NCBI GenBank assembly: GCA_913055585.1 | Contig: CAJXKN010000005.1 | Location: 1-35,031 of the forward strand | DNA from: an uncultured Caldisericota bacterium | GTDB lineage: Bacteria > Caldisericota > Caldisericia > Caldisericales > Caldisericaceae | Length of the DNA: 35,031 nt | Direction: 5' to 3' | Part shown: one piece after another, positions 8,349 to 17,688 of the stretch | Numbering within the stretch: the first letter of the stretch is position 1 | Layout: each line of letters begins with the position of its first letter | The notes under the pieces: model-generated | Told to the model about the DNA's origin: nothing | What the model saw: the letters and a program-made list of their open reading frames with translations, nothing else | Database searches by the model: none | Made by a program: the position numbers and the translations under genes

Positions 8349-9656
8349 ATGGGTAGTATTTTAATCAAAACAGAAATTCCAGGACCAAAAAGTAAAGAGA
8401 TCGCTAAAAAAAGGGAACGATACGTTGCTTCCCCAATGAATCCTTCCCTTGCACCTTTTTACATCAAAAAAGGGCATGGTGCAGTTGTAGAGGATGTTGA
8501 TGGTAACAGATTCCTTGATTTTACAGGTGGATGGGGGTGCCTCATCGTAGGGCACACACCTGAAAGGATTGTAAACGCCATTAAAAGTCAAGCAGAGAAG
8601 TATATTCATACGGATTTTACAGCAATTCCTTATGAACCGTTTGCAGAGCTTGCAAAAATGATCTCCGAACGTGCACCAGGTGACTTTGAAAAACAGGTTG
8701 CATTTTTTAATGGTGGTGCAGAGGCAGTGGAGAATGCAGTAAAAATTGCAAGAGGTGCAACAAAGAGAAAAGCAATTGTTGTATTTGATTATGCGTTTCA
8801 CGGAAGGACACTTCTTACGATGACAATGACGCATAGAGTAATGCCTTATAAATATATATTTGGGCCATTTGCATCAGAGGTATATAGACTGCCCTTCCCA
8901 AATCCACACTACAACAATCTCAAAGTAGGTGATTTTGAACAGGAGCTTAAAGATACAGTTTATCCTGAAGATGTAGCAGCGGTTGTGATTGAGCCAGTAC
9001 AGGGAGAAGGTGGTTTTAATGTACCTCCTGAAGGTTTCCTTGAAGAGATAAGAAGAGTAACGGAAAAGTATGGTATTCTTTTTGTTGCAGATGAAGTACA
9101 GAGTGGTTATGGAAGAACAGGTAAACTCCTCGCTATAGAGAATTGGAATGTTGTGCCAGACCTTATTACTCTTGGAAAATCCATTGCAGCAGGCTTACCA
9201 CTTTCAGCAGTTGTAGGCAATAAAAAGTACTTTGATGCATTACCAAAAGGCTCTATTGGCAGTACATTTGGTGGAAACCCTGTTGCCTGTGCCGCAGGTA
9301 TCGAAGTGTTGAAGATGATTGAAGAAGAAAATTTACTAAAGAGAGCAATACACCTTGGAGAGATTATTGATAAAAGATTTAAGGAAATGAAAAACAAATA
9401 CCCGGTTATTGGCGAAACAAGAGGTGTCGGTGCAATGCGTGCAATAGAATTTGTAAAGGACAGAAAAACCTGGGCACCGGACAGTGAGACAGCTTCAAAA
9501 GTAATTCAGGAATCGCTGAGAAATGGTGTAGTTCTTGCAGGCGCAGGAATTCATAGGAACGTGATTCGTTTGCTTATACCTCTTGTAATGACAGATGAAC
9601 AGCTAAATGAAGGGCTTGATGTAATTGACAGGGCGATACAAGCAGTAACTGGTTAA
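8349..9656 (+). CDS. Class III PLP-dependent aminotransferase (GabT/ArgD-like)
   Basis: The 435-residue enzyme belongs to fold-type-I omega-aminotransferases. It has FFNGGAEAVENAVKIAR (119-135) for cofactor phosphate binding, FDYAFHGRT (146-154), the catalytic Asp in FVADEVQSGYGRTG (D248), the Schiff-base lysine K277 in ITLGKSIAAGLPLSAV, and STFGGNPVACAAG. The family contains GABA, ornithine and acetylornithine aminotransferases and, in Pyrococcus, amino-acid racemases, so the exact substrate cannot be fixed. The start at 8349 follows GAAAGGAGATG; an upstream frame start at 8289 lacks a signal. The neighbouring PLP enzyme suggests amino-acid catabolism. Confidence 0.9.
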   Translation: MGSILIKTEIPGPKSKEIAKKRERYVASPMNPSLAPFYIKKGHGAVVEDVDGNRFLDFTGGWGCLIVGHTPERIVNAIKSQAEKYIHTDFTAIPYEPFAELAKMISERAPGDFEKQVAFFNGGAEAVENAVKIARGATKRKAIVVFDYAFHGRTLLTMTMTHRVMPYKYIFGPFASEVYRLPFPNPHYNNLKVGDFEQELKDTVYPEDVAAVVIEPVQGEGGFNVPPEGFLEEIRRVTEKYGILFVADEVQSGYGRTGKLLAIENWNVVPDLITLGKSIAAGLPLSAVVGNKKYFDALPKGSIGSTFGGNPVACAAGIEVLKMIEEENLLKRAIHLGEIIDKRFKEMKNKYPVIGETRGVGAMRAIEFVKDRKTWAPDSETASKVIQESLRNGVVLAGAGIHRNVIRLLIPLVMTDEQLNEGLDVIDRAIQAVTG

Positions 9657-9740
9657 ATATGCTTTAGTGTGGGCCTTTCTCAGAGATTTGTGTTACATTA
9701 AATATCAACCAAATGTTGAGGAAACTTACTATATGAATAT

Positions 9741-9768
9741 TTGACAAAATCTATCAAAGCTGTAAAAT
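9741..9768 (+). promoter_or_regulatory. Promoter of the fold-type-II PLP enzyme gene
   Basis: TTGACA at 9741-9746, 16-base spacer, TAAAAT at 9763-9768. The leader is short (start near 9775) and holds AGGAGGTT before the ATG at 9794. Confidence 0.72.
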
Positions 9769-9793
9769 AATTTTTTAATAGGAGGTTAATAAT

Positions 9794-11269
9794 ATGGATA
9801 AAGAAGTTGTAAATGAAGAAGTCTTAGAAAAAACGATTCGACGTGCAAGGGAAAGAAATATCATTATTCCTACTTATGAAGAGATGAGAGACCCGGAAAA
9901 AGTTCCAGAGGGTATCAAAGAGGAATTAAAGCATATAGGTCTGTGGGATCTTAATCCAAGAAATCTCTTCAGGATTACATGGAAAAATGAGCCTGTAAAA
10001 TTTGGAGGAGGGTTTGATGGCGTAAACTATGTGGAGATTCCTAAAGAACTTTCAGGTGTTGATGCAAGAATTCTTGTTTTAATAGGTAAGTTTTTCCCTA
10101 CTGGCTCGCATAAAGTTGGTGCAACGTTTGGTCCGCTTGTAGAGAAGCTTGTAAGAGGGGCATTTGATCCTACAAGCCAGAAAGCATTGTGGCCATCTAC
10201 AGGCAATTACTGCCGCGGTGGTGCATACGATTCTTATCTTTTATCCTGTCCAAGCATTGCAGTACTACCAGAGGGAATGTCAAAAGAACGGTTTGAATGG
10301 CTGAAGAAAGTAGGGGCAGAGATATATGCAACGCCAGGTGTAGAAAGTAATGTAAAAGAAGTATTTGATAAGACAAAAGAGCTTAAAGCAGAGAGGCCTG
10401 ATGAAATTGTTGTTTTAAACCAGTTTGAAGAGATTGGTAACGCTATCTGGCATTATGCTGTGACAGGACCTGCAATGGAGGAAGTGTACAATAAAGAGAA
10501 AAAAGAGAATCAAAAGCTCAGAGCTTTGTTCCTTACGCAGGGTTCAGCAGGTACACTGGGAAGCGGTAATTACCTAAGGGAAAAGTTTCCAACGATTAAG
10601 ATAGGTGCAGGCGAAGCAAAACAGTGTCCTACGCTTCTGTACAATGGATTTGGTGGCCATAGGATTGAGGGTATCGGTGATAAACATGTCCCCTGGATCT
10701 TTGACGTGAAAAACATTGATATGGTAGTTGATATTGATGATGAAGCCTGTATGCATATTGTAAGGTTATTCAATGAACCAGCAGGAAGAGAATACCTTAA
10801 AAAGCAAGGTGTAGATTCTGATATTGTATCCAAACTTGATCTTTTTGGTATATCATCCATTGCAAATATCCTTGGAGCAATTAAAATGGCAAAGTATTAT
10901 GAGATGACAGGAGACGATATTATTATTACAGTTGCGACGGATTCAATGGAACTATACGGCTCACGAATTAAGGAGCTACAAGAGCAGTATGGTACATACA
11001 AAGAGATTGATGCAGCAAAGGATTACGAGAGATATTTAATGGGTGCTACAACGGATTGGATGCTTGAACTTTCATATTGGGACAAAAAGAGGATGCATAA
11101 TCTCAAGTATTTTACCTGGATTGAGCAACAGGGGAAGAAAGTAGAAGAGCTAAATGAGCAGTGGTATAACGATAACTATTGGAAGGAAAAGTTTAATTCA
11201 TTCAGAAAGTGGGATGAATTAATTAAAGAATTCAACGAAAGAGTAGGATTAATTAAAAAATATCGTTAA
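9794..11269 (+). CDS. Fold-type-II PLP enzyme of unknown substrate
   Basis: The 491-residue protein is of the tryptophan-synthase-beta/cysteine-synthase fold. The Schiff-base lysine is K107 in FFPTGSHKVGATFGPL. The substrate-binding loop is STGNYCRGGAYDS (135-147), and the phosphate-binding glycine loop is TQGSAGTLGSGNY (248-260). It is about 100-150 residues longer than classical cysteine synthases. The C-terminal part is helical and aromatic-rich (YMLGATTDW-like region, WNDNYW-like end). Databases often label such proteins PLP-dependent lyase/thiolase; resemblance to the OrtB subunit of 2-amino-4-oxopentanoate thiolase is possible, but no OrtA partner is adjacent. It is a single-gene unit with its own promoter and strong terminator, 137 bases after the aminotransferase. 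Confidence 0.8.
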   Translation: MDKEVVNEEVLEKTIRRARERNIIIPTYEEMRDPEKVPEGIKEELKHIGLWDLNPRNLFRITWKNEPVKFGGGFDGVNYVEIPKELSGVDARILVLIGKFFPTGSHKVGATFGPLVEKLVRGAFDPTSQKALWPSTGNYCRGGAYDSYLLSCPSIAVLPEGMSKERFEWLKKVGAEIYATPGVESNVKEVFDKTKELKAERPDEIVVLNQFEEIGNAIWHYAVTGPAMEEVYNKEKKENQKLRALFLTQGSAGTLGSGNYLREKFPTIKIGAGEAKQCPTLLYNGFGGHRIEGIGDKHVPWIFDVKNIDMVVDIDDEACMHIVRLFNEPAGREYLKKQGVDSDIVSKLDLFGISSIANILGAIKMAKYYEMTGDDIIITVATDSMELYGSRIKELQEQYGTYKEIDAAKDYERYLMGATTDWMLELSYWDKKRMHNLKYFTWIEQQGKKVEELNEQWYNDNYWKEKFNSFRKWDELIKEFNERVGLIKKYR

Positions 11270-11275
11270 ATTTAT

Positions 11276-11310
11276 ACAAGGGGGTAGCTTTTGTTACCCC
11301 CTTGTTTTTA
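11276..11310 (+). terminator. Strong Rho-independent terminator
   Basis: ACAAGGGGGTA at 11276-11286 pairs perfectly over 11 bases with TACCCCCTTGT at 11295-11305, followed by TTTTTA. It separates the PLP enzyme from the PLD/molybdenum hydroxylase cluster. Confidence 0.95.
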
Positions 11311-11339
11311 CTTAAGATAATAAGAGGAAAATAAAATTT

Positions 11340-12350
11340 ATGAATAGGCAGAATAGATATTTTTATTTTTTGCTATTAGCATTTCTTATTGTTCTATTTC
11401 TTATATATGGTTATATTTTTCCAAATCTCTCTCCTGTATCTTTCCCAAAGAAGCAAAATTCAAGTCTCCTCACTGCAAAAGATGTACAACTATTCACAGA
11501 ACCAGACGATGGAAGGGGACCGATACTAAGTGCTATAAACAGTGCTAAGAAGAGCATAGATTTAGAGGTTTACATTCTGTCGGATAAAACTATTATTCGC
11601 TCATTGATTAGTGCAGAAAAAAGAGGAGTAGAGGTAAGGGTAATTCTGGAAGAACATCCATACAAAGGGTACGGAGCAAATAAAGAGACAAAAGATAAAC
11701 TTTCTCATTACGGAATTAGTACGAAGTGGTCAAATAGAGTGTACAGGTTCACTCATTCAAAATTTTTTGTTGTGGATGAAACGATAGGGTACATAATGAC
11801 ATTAAACCTCTCAAAAAGTTCCTTTACGAAAAATAGAGAATTTGGAATAATAACTAAAGATCCATTATACGTGAAAGAGCTTGAAAGGATTTTTCAATCC
11901 GATTGGCAGAGGAAGCCATATAGGCCTTTAAAATCTGCCCTTGTTGTAAGTCCTGAGAATTCCAGAATGAAACTCACAGATCTTGTAAAAAGTGCAAAAA
12001 AGGAAATTCTTATCTATGCAGAAGAGATAGAGGATAAAGATTTTGAGGATCTACTTGTTAAAAAAGCGAAAAGTGGGGTAAAGGTATATATTGTACTGGC
12101 AAATCCTGAATACATTGAAACAAATAGAGAAGCAGAAAAATATCTTTCAGCTTATCACATCCAATTGTCAACACCTTCCACTCCATTCATTCATGCAAAA
12201 GCTATTATAGTGGACAATTCTATAGCGTATGTGGGGTCTATTAATTTTTCTTCTACTTCTATGGATAAAAACAGGGAAGTTGGCATTATTACTTCCTCAA
12301 AAGATGCTGTTAATAAATTGATAGATACGTTTTTTGATGATTTTAGATAG
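11340..12350 (+). CDS. Exported phospholipase-D-like (HKD) protein
   Basis: The 336-residue protein has a hydrophobic N-terminal segment (residues 7-27, FYFLLLAFLIVLFLIYGY), so it is exported or membrane-anchored. Two HKD catalytic motifs are complete: H139-K141-D146 in THSKFFVVD and H285-K287-D292 in IHAKAIIVD. Both are followed by the usual NxS segment (TLNLSKSS and GSINFSSTS) and NREFGI/NREVGI. This is a bilobed PLD-superfamily hydrolase, acting on phospholipid or nucleic acid; which one cannot be told. Its stop codon touches the AGGAGGG of the next gene, so it is probably co-transcribed with the hydroxylase subunits. Confidence 0.88.
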   Translation: MNRQNRYFYFLLLAFLIVLFLIYGYIFPNLSPVSFPKKQNSSLLTAKDVQLFTEPDDGRGPILSAINSAKKSIDLEVYILSDKTIIRSLISAEKRGVEVRVILEEHPYKGYGANKETKDKLSHYGISTKWSNRVYRFTHSKFFVVDETIGYIMTLNLSKSSFTKNREFGIITKDPLYVKELERIFQSDWQRKPYRPLKSALVVSPENSRMKLTDLVKSAKKEILIYAEEIEDKDFEDLLVKKAKSGVKVYIVLANPEYIETNREAEKYLSAYHIQLSTPSTPFIHAKAIIVDNSIAYVGSINFSSTSMDKNREVGIITSSKDAVNKLIDTFFDDFR

Positions 12351-12359
12351 GAGGGATTT

Positions 12360-13211
12360 ATGCTTAAATTAAAGAATGTTCGGCAGTGTTTTATGCCTGA
12401 TTCTCTTCAGGAAGCAGTAGATATTCTGAGAGATTCTCAAGGCAAAGCGGCAATTGTAGGTGGGGGATTGGATATTACAGTATTTCCTCGACCTTACATA
12501 GAGAAACTCATATTTTTGGACAAACTTCATTTAAATTACATAAAAGAAAAAAATAGTGAGATTAGAGTCGGGGCAACTGTCACTATTACAGATATGGAAA
12601 GGTCTTTATTGATAAAAAATTATTTAAGAGGCAGGGTAAAGGAAATACTCGGCGAAGTTGCAAGCCAGCTTTTAAGAAATCAAATTACCATTGGAGGTTC
12701 AATAGCAAGAGGGCATCCTTATTCTGATATTATTCCTCTTGTTTATGCTCTGAGAGGAAGAATTGTGCTGTCAGATGGGAAGGATGATGAAGAGCTACTC
12801 ATTGATGATTTTTACAGAGAAAACTTCAGGGAATTATTGAAAAACAAAATTGTTACAGAGATACGTTTGAAAAAATATGATGATTCGTATAGATTCGGAA
12901 TGAAAAGATTTGTGAGGAATGCAACGGACATTCCTTTGCTTAACGTTGCTCTGCTTATAAAGGTTGAAAAAAATATTATAAAAGATGCATCTATTTCTTT
13001 AGGTTCACGTCCTGGAATTGCATATCGTTTTATTAAAGGAGAAGAGTTTTTAAAGGGCAAAAAAATTACAAAAGAACTCGCAGAGGATTTTCAAGAATTT
13101 ACTGAGGAGAATGTGGATGTTGGTGGAGATGCACGACTCAGTAAAACATACAGAAAACACCTTGCAGGTGTCTATTCAAAAAATATACTGTTGAATTTAA
13201 TGGAGGTGTAA
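12360..13211 (+). CDS. Molybdenum hydroxylase FAD-binding (medium) subunit
   Basis: The 283-residue protein matches the FAD subunit of the xanthine dehydrogenase/CO dehydrogenase family. It transfers electrons from the iron-sulfur subunit through FAD to an acceptor. Flavin-binding motifs are AIVGGGLDI (31-39) and TIGGSIARGHPYSD (110-123). A C-terminal CO_deh_flav_C-like domain contains SISLGSRPGIAYR. AGGAGGG precedes the ATG by five bases. It is followed by the [2Fe-2S] and molybdopterin subunits in the order medium-small-large, typical of these enzymes. Confidence 0.92.
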   Translation: MLKLKNVRQCFMPDSLQEAVDILRDSQGKAAIVGGGLDITVFPRPYIEKLIFLDKLHLNYIKEKNSEIRVGATVTITDMERSLLIKNYLRGRVKEILGEVASQLLRNQITIGGSIARGHPYSDIIPLVYALRGRIVLSDGKDDEELLIDDFYRENFRELLKNKIVTEIRLKKYDDSYRFGMKRFVRNATDIPLLNVALLIKVEKNIIKDASISLGSRPGIAYRFIKGEEFLKGKKITKELAEDFQEFTEENVDVGGDARLSKTYRKHLAGVYSKNILLNLMEV

Positions 13212-13212
13212 A

Positions 13213-13680
13213 ATGAAAGTACACTATACGATAAATGGAGAAAAAAAGATATTTGAAATTAAGCCAGGTGAGGTACTTTTGGATGTGCTCCGGAGAAACG
13301 GATACTCTGAAGTAAAGGGTAACTGTTATATGGGGACCTGTGGAGCTTGTACCGTACTGATTGATGGTGTTCCGCATACAAGCTGTACTATACTTGCAGC
13401 AAAAGTTGATAATAAGAGCATTACAACGATAAAAGGCGTAGGCACTCTTCAACATCCGCATCCTCTGCAAAAAGCGTTTGTGGAAAAAGGTGCAGTACAG
13501 TGTGGTTTCTGTACGCCGGGTGCAATTCTTTCTGCCTATGCATTACTTAAAGAAAACCCTAATCCTACGGATGAAGAGATAAAAAAAGCGCTTGATGGGA
13601 ATGTATGCAGGTGTACGGGTTATGTGCAGCAGGTAGAGGCAGTAAAATTTAGCATAAAATTGCTTAAGGAGGAGAAATGA
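13213..13680 (+). CDS. Molybdenum hydroxylase [2Fe-2S] (small) subunit
   Basis: The 155-residue protein has two iron-sulfur clusters. The plant-ferredoxin-type cluster is bound by C38, C43, C46 and C58 (NCYMGTCGACTVLIDG then SC). The second, in the helical C-terminal domain, is bound by C97, C100, C132 and C134 (QCGFCTPG and GNVCRCTGY). All eight cysteines are present. It starts one base after the medium subunit with GGAGGTG in front, and its stop overlaps the large-subunit start by four bases (ATGA), so the three subunits are tightly coupled. Confidence 0.96.
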   Translation: MKVHYTINGEKKIFEIKPGEVLLDVLRRNGYSEVKGNCYMGTCGACTVLIDGVPHTSCTILAAKVDNKSITTIKGVGTLQHPHPLQKAFVEKGAVQCGFCTPGAILSAYALLKENPNPTDEEIKKALDGNVCRCTGYVQQVEAVKFSIKLLKEEK

Positions 13681-16037
13681 AGGAATTTAAATATATTGGA
13701 AAGAATACGGATAAAAGAGATGCACTGTCGCTTGCAACAGGGCAACCGATGTTCGTAGATGATATAAGCTTGCCAAATATGCTTCAGGTAAAATTCCTCT
13801 ATTCTACCTATGCACATGCCATTATTGAGGATATTGATACAACAGAGGCTGAAAATTATCCCGGCGTAAAAATGGTACTCACATATAAAAATACACCTCA
13901 CATCATTCATACAACAGCTGGGCAGGGTTGGCCAGAACCTTCTCCTTATGATACGTATATGTTTAACAAAAAGGTGCGTTTTGTAGGTGATAGAGTTGCA
14001 GCAGTAGCGGCAGAAACAGAAGAGGAGGCAGCTGAAGCAATAAAATTAATAAAAGTAAAATACAGAGTCTTGCCTGCAGTTCTTGATATGAAGGATGCAA
14101 TGAAAGAAGGGGCTCCGATTATTCATGATGAAGAGGAAATAAAAGGTGCATACGATCCAAAACACAATCTTGCAGCACATATTTTTGTAAAAGCAGGTGA
14201 TATAGAAAAGGGTTTTAAAGAATCAGATGTTATAGTAGAGGAAACATTTGAAACGCAGTATGCACAGCACTGCCCTATTGAGCCGCATATAACAATTACG
14301 TATCTGGATGAATATGGGAGGATTGTTATCAGGACTTCTACACAGGTGCCCTTTCATGTAAGAAGGATTGTTGCACAGGCTTTGAATATTCCCGTACAAA
14401 AGATTAGGGTAATCAAGCCACGTATCGGCGGGGGCTTTGGTACAAAACAGGAAATCATTCTTGAGGAAGTATGTGCTTATATTACAATGAAAACAGGCAG
14501 ACCTGCACGTGCACTTTTTTCAAGAGAGGAAGAATTTATTTCTTCACGTACCAGGCATCCTATGCAGGTAAATGTAAAAATTGGCGCAAAGAAAGATGGT
14601 ACGTTTAATGCAATAAAGATGTATGTATTAAGCAATACTGGTGCGTATGGTACGCACGGTTTGACTGTTGCTTCTAACGCAGGCTCAAAAACACTTCCTC
14701 TGTACAATAAAGCTCCTAATGTAGAATTTACTGCTGATGTTGTATATACAAACCTGCCTGTCTCTGGTGCATACAGGGGGTATGGAGCAACACAGGGGTA
14801 TGCTGCGTTAGAGCAAGCTGTAGATGAAGTTGCATATAAATTAAAAATGGACCCTCTAAAAATAAGGAAAAAGAATCATATAAGGAGCGGTGAAACATCT
14901 CCTATTTTTAGAGCGCTTGGTGAGGGCAGGGAAGGTGTAACTCAATATATTCAGAGTTGTGCATTGGACGAGCTTATAGATAAAGGTGCTAAAGAGATTG
15001 GGTGGTTTGATAAATTTGGAAAACCAAAAAGAAAAGGAAATAAGGTAAGAGGTGTAGGTATGTCCATTCATATGCAGGGTTCCGGTATTCCTTTGATTGA
15101 TATGGGTGCTGCAACGCTCAAAATGAATGAGGATGGTTCATTTAATCTCACATATGGCGGTACGGACCTTGGCACAGGGTTGGATACTGTAGCTGCACAA
15201 ATTGTTGCAGAAACTTTGGGTATAAAACCGGAACAAGTCATTGTATATGCATCAGACACAGACCTTACTCCATTTGATGTAGGTGCATATGCATCAAGTG
15301 GTACGTTTGTGTCAGGTGGAGCTGTACTCAATGCAGCAATGAAAGTAAGAGAGCAAATATTTGATGTAGCAAAAGAAATGTTTGGTGAGTTTGATACAAA
15401 GAATTTTGTTTTGGAGAATGGGAAAGTTATAAGCAAAGCAACAGGTAAATCTGTTACTCTTTCCGAAATTGCATATCATACGCTCTATGTAAAGAATCAG
15501 CATCAGATTGCAGCAACAGGCTCATTTGTTTCTCCTTATTCACCGCCTCCGTTTGCAGCACATTTTGTTGAAATAGAAGTGGATGAAGAAACAGGCATTA
15601 TTACACCTATCAAATATGTGGCAGCAGTGGATTGTGGTGTACCTATCAATCCGGAGCTTGTAAGGGGACAGATTATTGGTGCTATAGTTAATGGATTGGG
15701 TTATGCACTGACAGAGGAATATAAATTTACGGATTCAGGGCGTATGGTAAACCCCAATTTTATGGAATACAAAATACCTTCTGCAAGAGATATTCCGGAG
15801 ATTGTTACAATTATTAATGAAACATATGAACCAACAGGCCCTTATGGTGCGAAATCTGTAGCAGAGATAAATATCAATGGACCTATTCCTGCTATCGGTA
15901 ATGCATTGTATAATGCATTGGGGATAAGATTGCACCAGACGCCGTATACACCTGAAAGAGTTCTTGAAGCGATAGAGGCAAAAAAACTATTGGATAAGGG
16001 AAAAGTATCTGAACCTATTGACCCTGAACAAGAGTAG
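13677..16037 (+). CDS. Molybdenum hydroxylase molybdopterin-binding (large) subunit
   Basis: The 786-residue catalytic subunit of a xanthine-dehydrogenase-family enzyme hydroxylates a heteroaromatic ring or aldehyde at a molybdopterin-cytosine-dinucleotide type centre. Motifs are RIGGGFGTKQE (about 249-259), SGAYRGYGATQG (about 362-373), GGTDLGTGLDTVAAQIVAE, and the active-site glutamate E730 in YGAKSVAEININGP. The loop AYRGYG is not the AYRCSFR of form I CO dehydrogenase, so CO oxidation is unlikely. Purine, nicotinate-type or aldehyde substrates are possible. No cofactor maturation gene (XdhC/MocA) is present in the window. A terminator follows the stop immediately. Confidence 0.93.
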   Translation: MKEFKYIGKNTDKRDALSLATGQPMFVDDISLPNMLQVKFLYSTYAHAIIEDIDTTEAENYPGVKMVLTYKNTPHIIHTTAGQGWPEPSPYDTYMFNKKVRFVGDRVAAVAAETEEEAAEAIKLIKVKYRVLPAVLDMKDAMKEGAPIIHDEEEIKGAYDPKHNLAAHIFVKAGDIEKGFKESDVIVEETFETQYAQHCPIEPHITITYLDEYGRIVIRTSTQVPFHVRRIVAQALNIPVQKIRVIKPRIGGGFGTKQEIILEEVCAYITMKTGRPARALFSREEEFISSRTRHPMQVNVKIGAKKDGTFNAIKMYVLSNTGAYGTHGLTVASNAGSKTLPLYNKAPNVEFTADVVYTNLPVSGAYRGYGATQGYAALEQAVDEVAYKLKMDPLKIRKKNHIRSGETSPIFRALGEGREGVTQYIQSCALDELIDKGAKEIGWFDKFGKPKRKGNKVRGVGMSIHMQGSGIPLIDMGAATLKMNEDGSFNLTYGGTDLGTGLDTVAAQIVAETLGIKPEQVIVYASDTDLTPFDVGAYASSGTFVSGGAVLNAAMKVREQIFDVAKEMFGEFDTKNFVLENGKVISKATGKSVTLSEIAYHTLYVKNQHQIAATGSFVSPYSPPPFAAHFVEIEVDEETGIITPIKYVAAVDCGVPINPELVRGQIIGAIVNGLGYALTEEYKFTDSGRMVNPNFMEYKIPSARDIPEIVTIINETYEPTGPYGAKSVAEININGPIPAIGNALYNALGIRLHQTPYTPERVLEAIEAKKLLDKGKVSEPIDPEQE

Positions 16038-16039
16038 TT

Positions 16040-16067
16040 ACAGGCACCGTTTGGTGCCTGTATTTTT
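16040..16067 (+). terminator. Terminator of the molybdenum hydroxylase operon
   Basis: ACAGGCACC at 16040-16048 pairs perfectly with GGTGCCTGT at 16053-16061 around GTTT, followed by ATTTTTT. The T-tract is on the plus strand only, so it does not serve pckA, which converges here. Confidence 0.92.
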
Positions 16068-17650
16068 TAAATTTTTGGACCTGCCTGCTTTACTTCTTTT
16101 GGCACGTAACCTTCAAATTTCTCAAAGTTCTTTCTAAAGTTTTCTGCAAGTTTTGTAGCTGTTTCATCATAACTACTCTTGTCCTTCCAGGTATCTCTTG
16201 GGAATAGAATTTCTTTTGGGACAATGGAGTGAGGAATTTCTTCTGGAATCTTTAACCCAAAGAATGGCTCCTCTATGTATTTTACATTATCCAATTTTCC
16301 TTCTAAAGCTGCTCTTATCATTGCACGTGTATATGCAAGTTTTATTCTGCTCCCTGTACCGTATGGTCCACCACTCCAGCCTGTATTTACAAGAAAAACG
16401 TTTGTATGATGTTTTTCAATCCTTTCACCTAACATTTTTGCATAAACTGATGGATGTCTCATCATAAATGGTGCGCCAAAGCAAGCAGAGAAAGTAGGTA
16501 AGGGTTCAACAATGCCTGTTTCAGTGCCTGCAATCTTTGCTGTATAGCCGCTCATAAAATGATACATTGCTTGTTCTTTTGTTAACTTTGATATGGGAGG
16601 GACAACGCCAAATGCATCTGCAGTGAGGAAAAAAATGGTAGATGGAATAGGCCCTATGGCATCCAATTTTGCTCCATCTATATAGGAAAGAGGGATTGCT
16701 GCTCTTGTATTTTCCGTGTATTTTTTATCAGCATAGTCTGGTACTCTGTTATCTTTTACTACAACATTTTCCATCAATACACCAAAGCGTATAGCATTAA
16801 AAATGCGTGGTTCTTTTTCGGGCGTAATATTGATAACTTTTGCATACGATCCACCCTCTATATTAAATATACCCTTATCTGTCCAGCCATGCTCATCATC
16901 TCCTATCAATGTCCTTTCCGGGTCCATAGATATCGTTGTCTTTCCTGTACCTGATAATCCGAAGTATAGAGCTGACTTTCCATCCTTCCCTACATTTGCA
17001 GAGCAATGCATAGGAAAAATATTCTTTGCTGGAAGTAGGAAATTCATTATAGAGAACATTACCTTCTTTACTTCGCCGCCATACTTTGAACCTATCACCA
17101 GAGCAATCCTTTTATCAAAGTTAAACACAATAGCAACATCGGTGCGTACTCCATCAACCTGAGGAGATGCTTTACAGATAGGTACAGCAATTAATGTGAA
17201 ATCAGGAGGATTTTTTAGGTTTACATCCTTTTCTCCTGAAACAAACATATTCTCAGATAGCAAAGCGGTAGATGCAAAGTCCGTAATCACTCTAAGTGAT
17301 AAGCGTGCATTTTTATCATGGCCTACAAATCCGTCGTAAATGAAAATATCTTTGTTCTGCAAATATGTAGTGGCTCTTACGTATAATTTGTTGAATACAT
17401 CCTCCGTTGTTGGGATATTAATGTCACCCCAATCAATCTGATTATGGATGGACTGTTGATCAACAATGAACCTATCCTTGGGTGAGCGCCCCGTATTTTT
17501 ACCTGTAAGAATGTTTAGTGCGCCTTTATCCGTAAGAATCCCTTCTCCATTGCGGAGTGCAAATTCCACAAGTTCTGCACGGGTTAGATTTCTATACACA
17601 TTGCGTGTATTCACAATGCCCAGTTTCTCAATGCCAAATGTTTCTTTCAT
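16067..17650 (-). CDS. pckA: Phosphoenolpyruvate carboxykinase (ATP)
   Basis: PckA interconverts oxaloacetate plus ATP and PEP plus CO2; in fermenters it often runs in the carboxylating direction. The 527 residues match the ATP-dependent family, with substrate loop GRSPKDRF (54-61), kinase P-loop GLSGTGKTT (231-239), metal site IGDDEHGWTDKG (249-260) and FSACFGAPF in the C-terminal lobe. GGAGAGTGAT precedes the ATG. It lies 38 bases after the NHL-repeat gene on the same strand, with no clear promoter in the gap, so read-through or a promoter inside that gene is likely. Confidence 0.97.
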   Translation of the reverse strand: MKETFGIEKLGIVNTRNVYRNLTRAELVEFALRNGEGILTDKGALNILTGKNTGRSPKDRFIVDQQSIHNQIDWGDINIPTTEDVFNKLYVRATTYLQNKDIFIYDGFVGHDKNARLSLRVITDFASTALLSENMFVSGEKDVNLKNPPDFTLIAVPICKASPQVDGVRTDVAIVFNFDKRIALVIGSKYGGEVKKVMFSIMNFLLPAKNIFPMHCSANVGKDGKSALYFGLSGTGKTTISMDPERTLIGDDEHGWTDKGIFNIEGGSYAKVINITPEKEPRIFNAIRFGVLMENVVVKDNRVPDYADKKYTENTRAAIPLSYIDGAKLDAIGPIPSTIFFLTADAFGVVPPISKLTKEQAMYHFMSGYTAKIAGTETGIVEPLPTFSACFGAPFMMRHPSVYAKMLGERIEKHHTNVFLVNTGWSGGPYGTGSRIKLAYTRAMIRAALEGKLDNVKYIEEPFFGLKIPEEIPHSIVPKEILFPRDTWKDKSSYDETATKLAENFRKNFEKFEGYVPKEVKQAGPKI

Positions 17651-17688
17651 ATCACTCTCCTTCCATTCTGTTAAATTGGTTTATGTAT

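Noticed and set aside
8361-8834. 157-residue minus-strand frame
   Set aside because: It is antisense to the well-supported aminotransferase, rich in Cys and Phe, and has no start signal.
13677-16037. CO dehydrogenase (CoxL form I)
   Set aside because: The active-site loop reads AYRGYG, not AYRCSFR, so a general molybdenum hydroxylase call is safer.
16040-16067. Bidirectional terminator serving pckA as well
   Set aside because: The hairpin is shared, but on the minus strand it is followed by AACTACTC with no T-tract.
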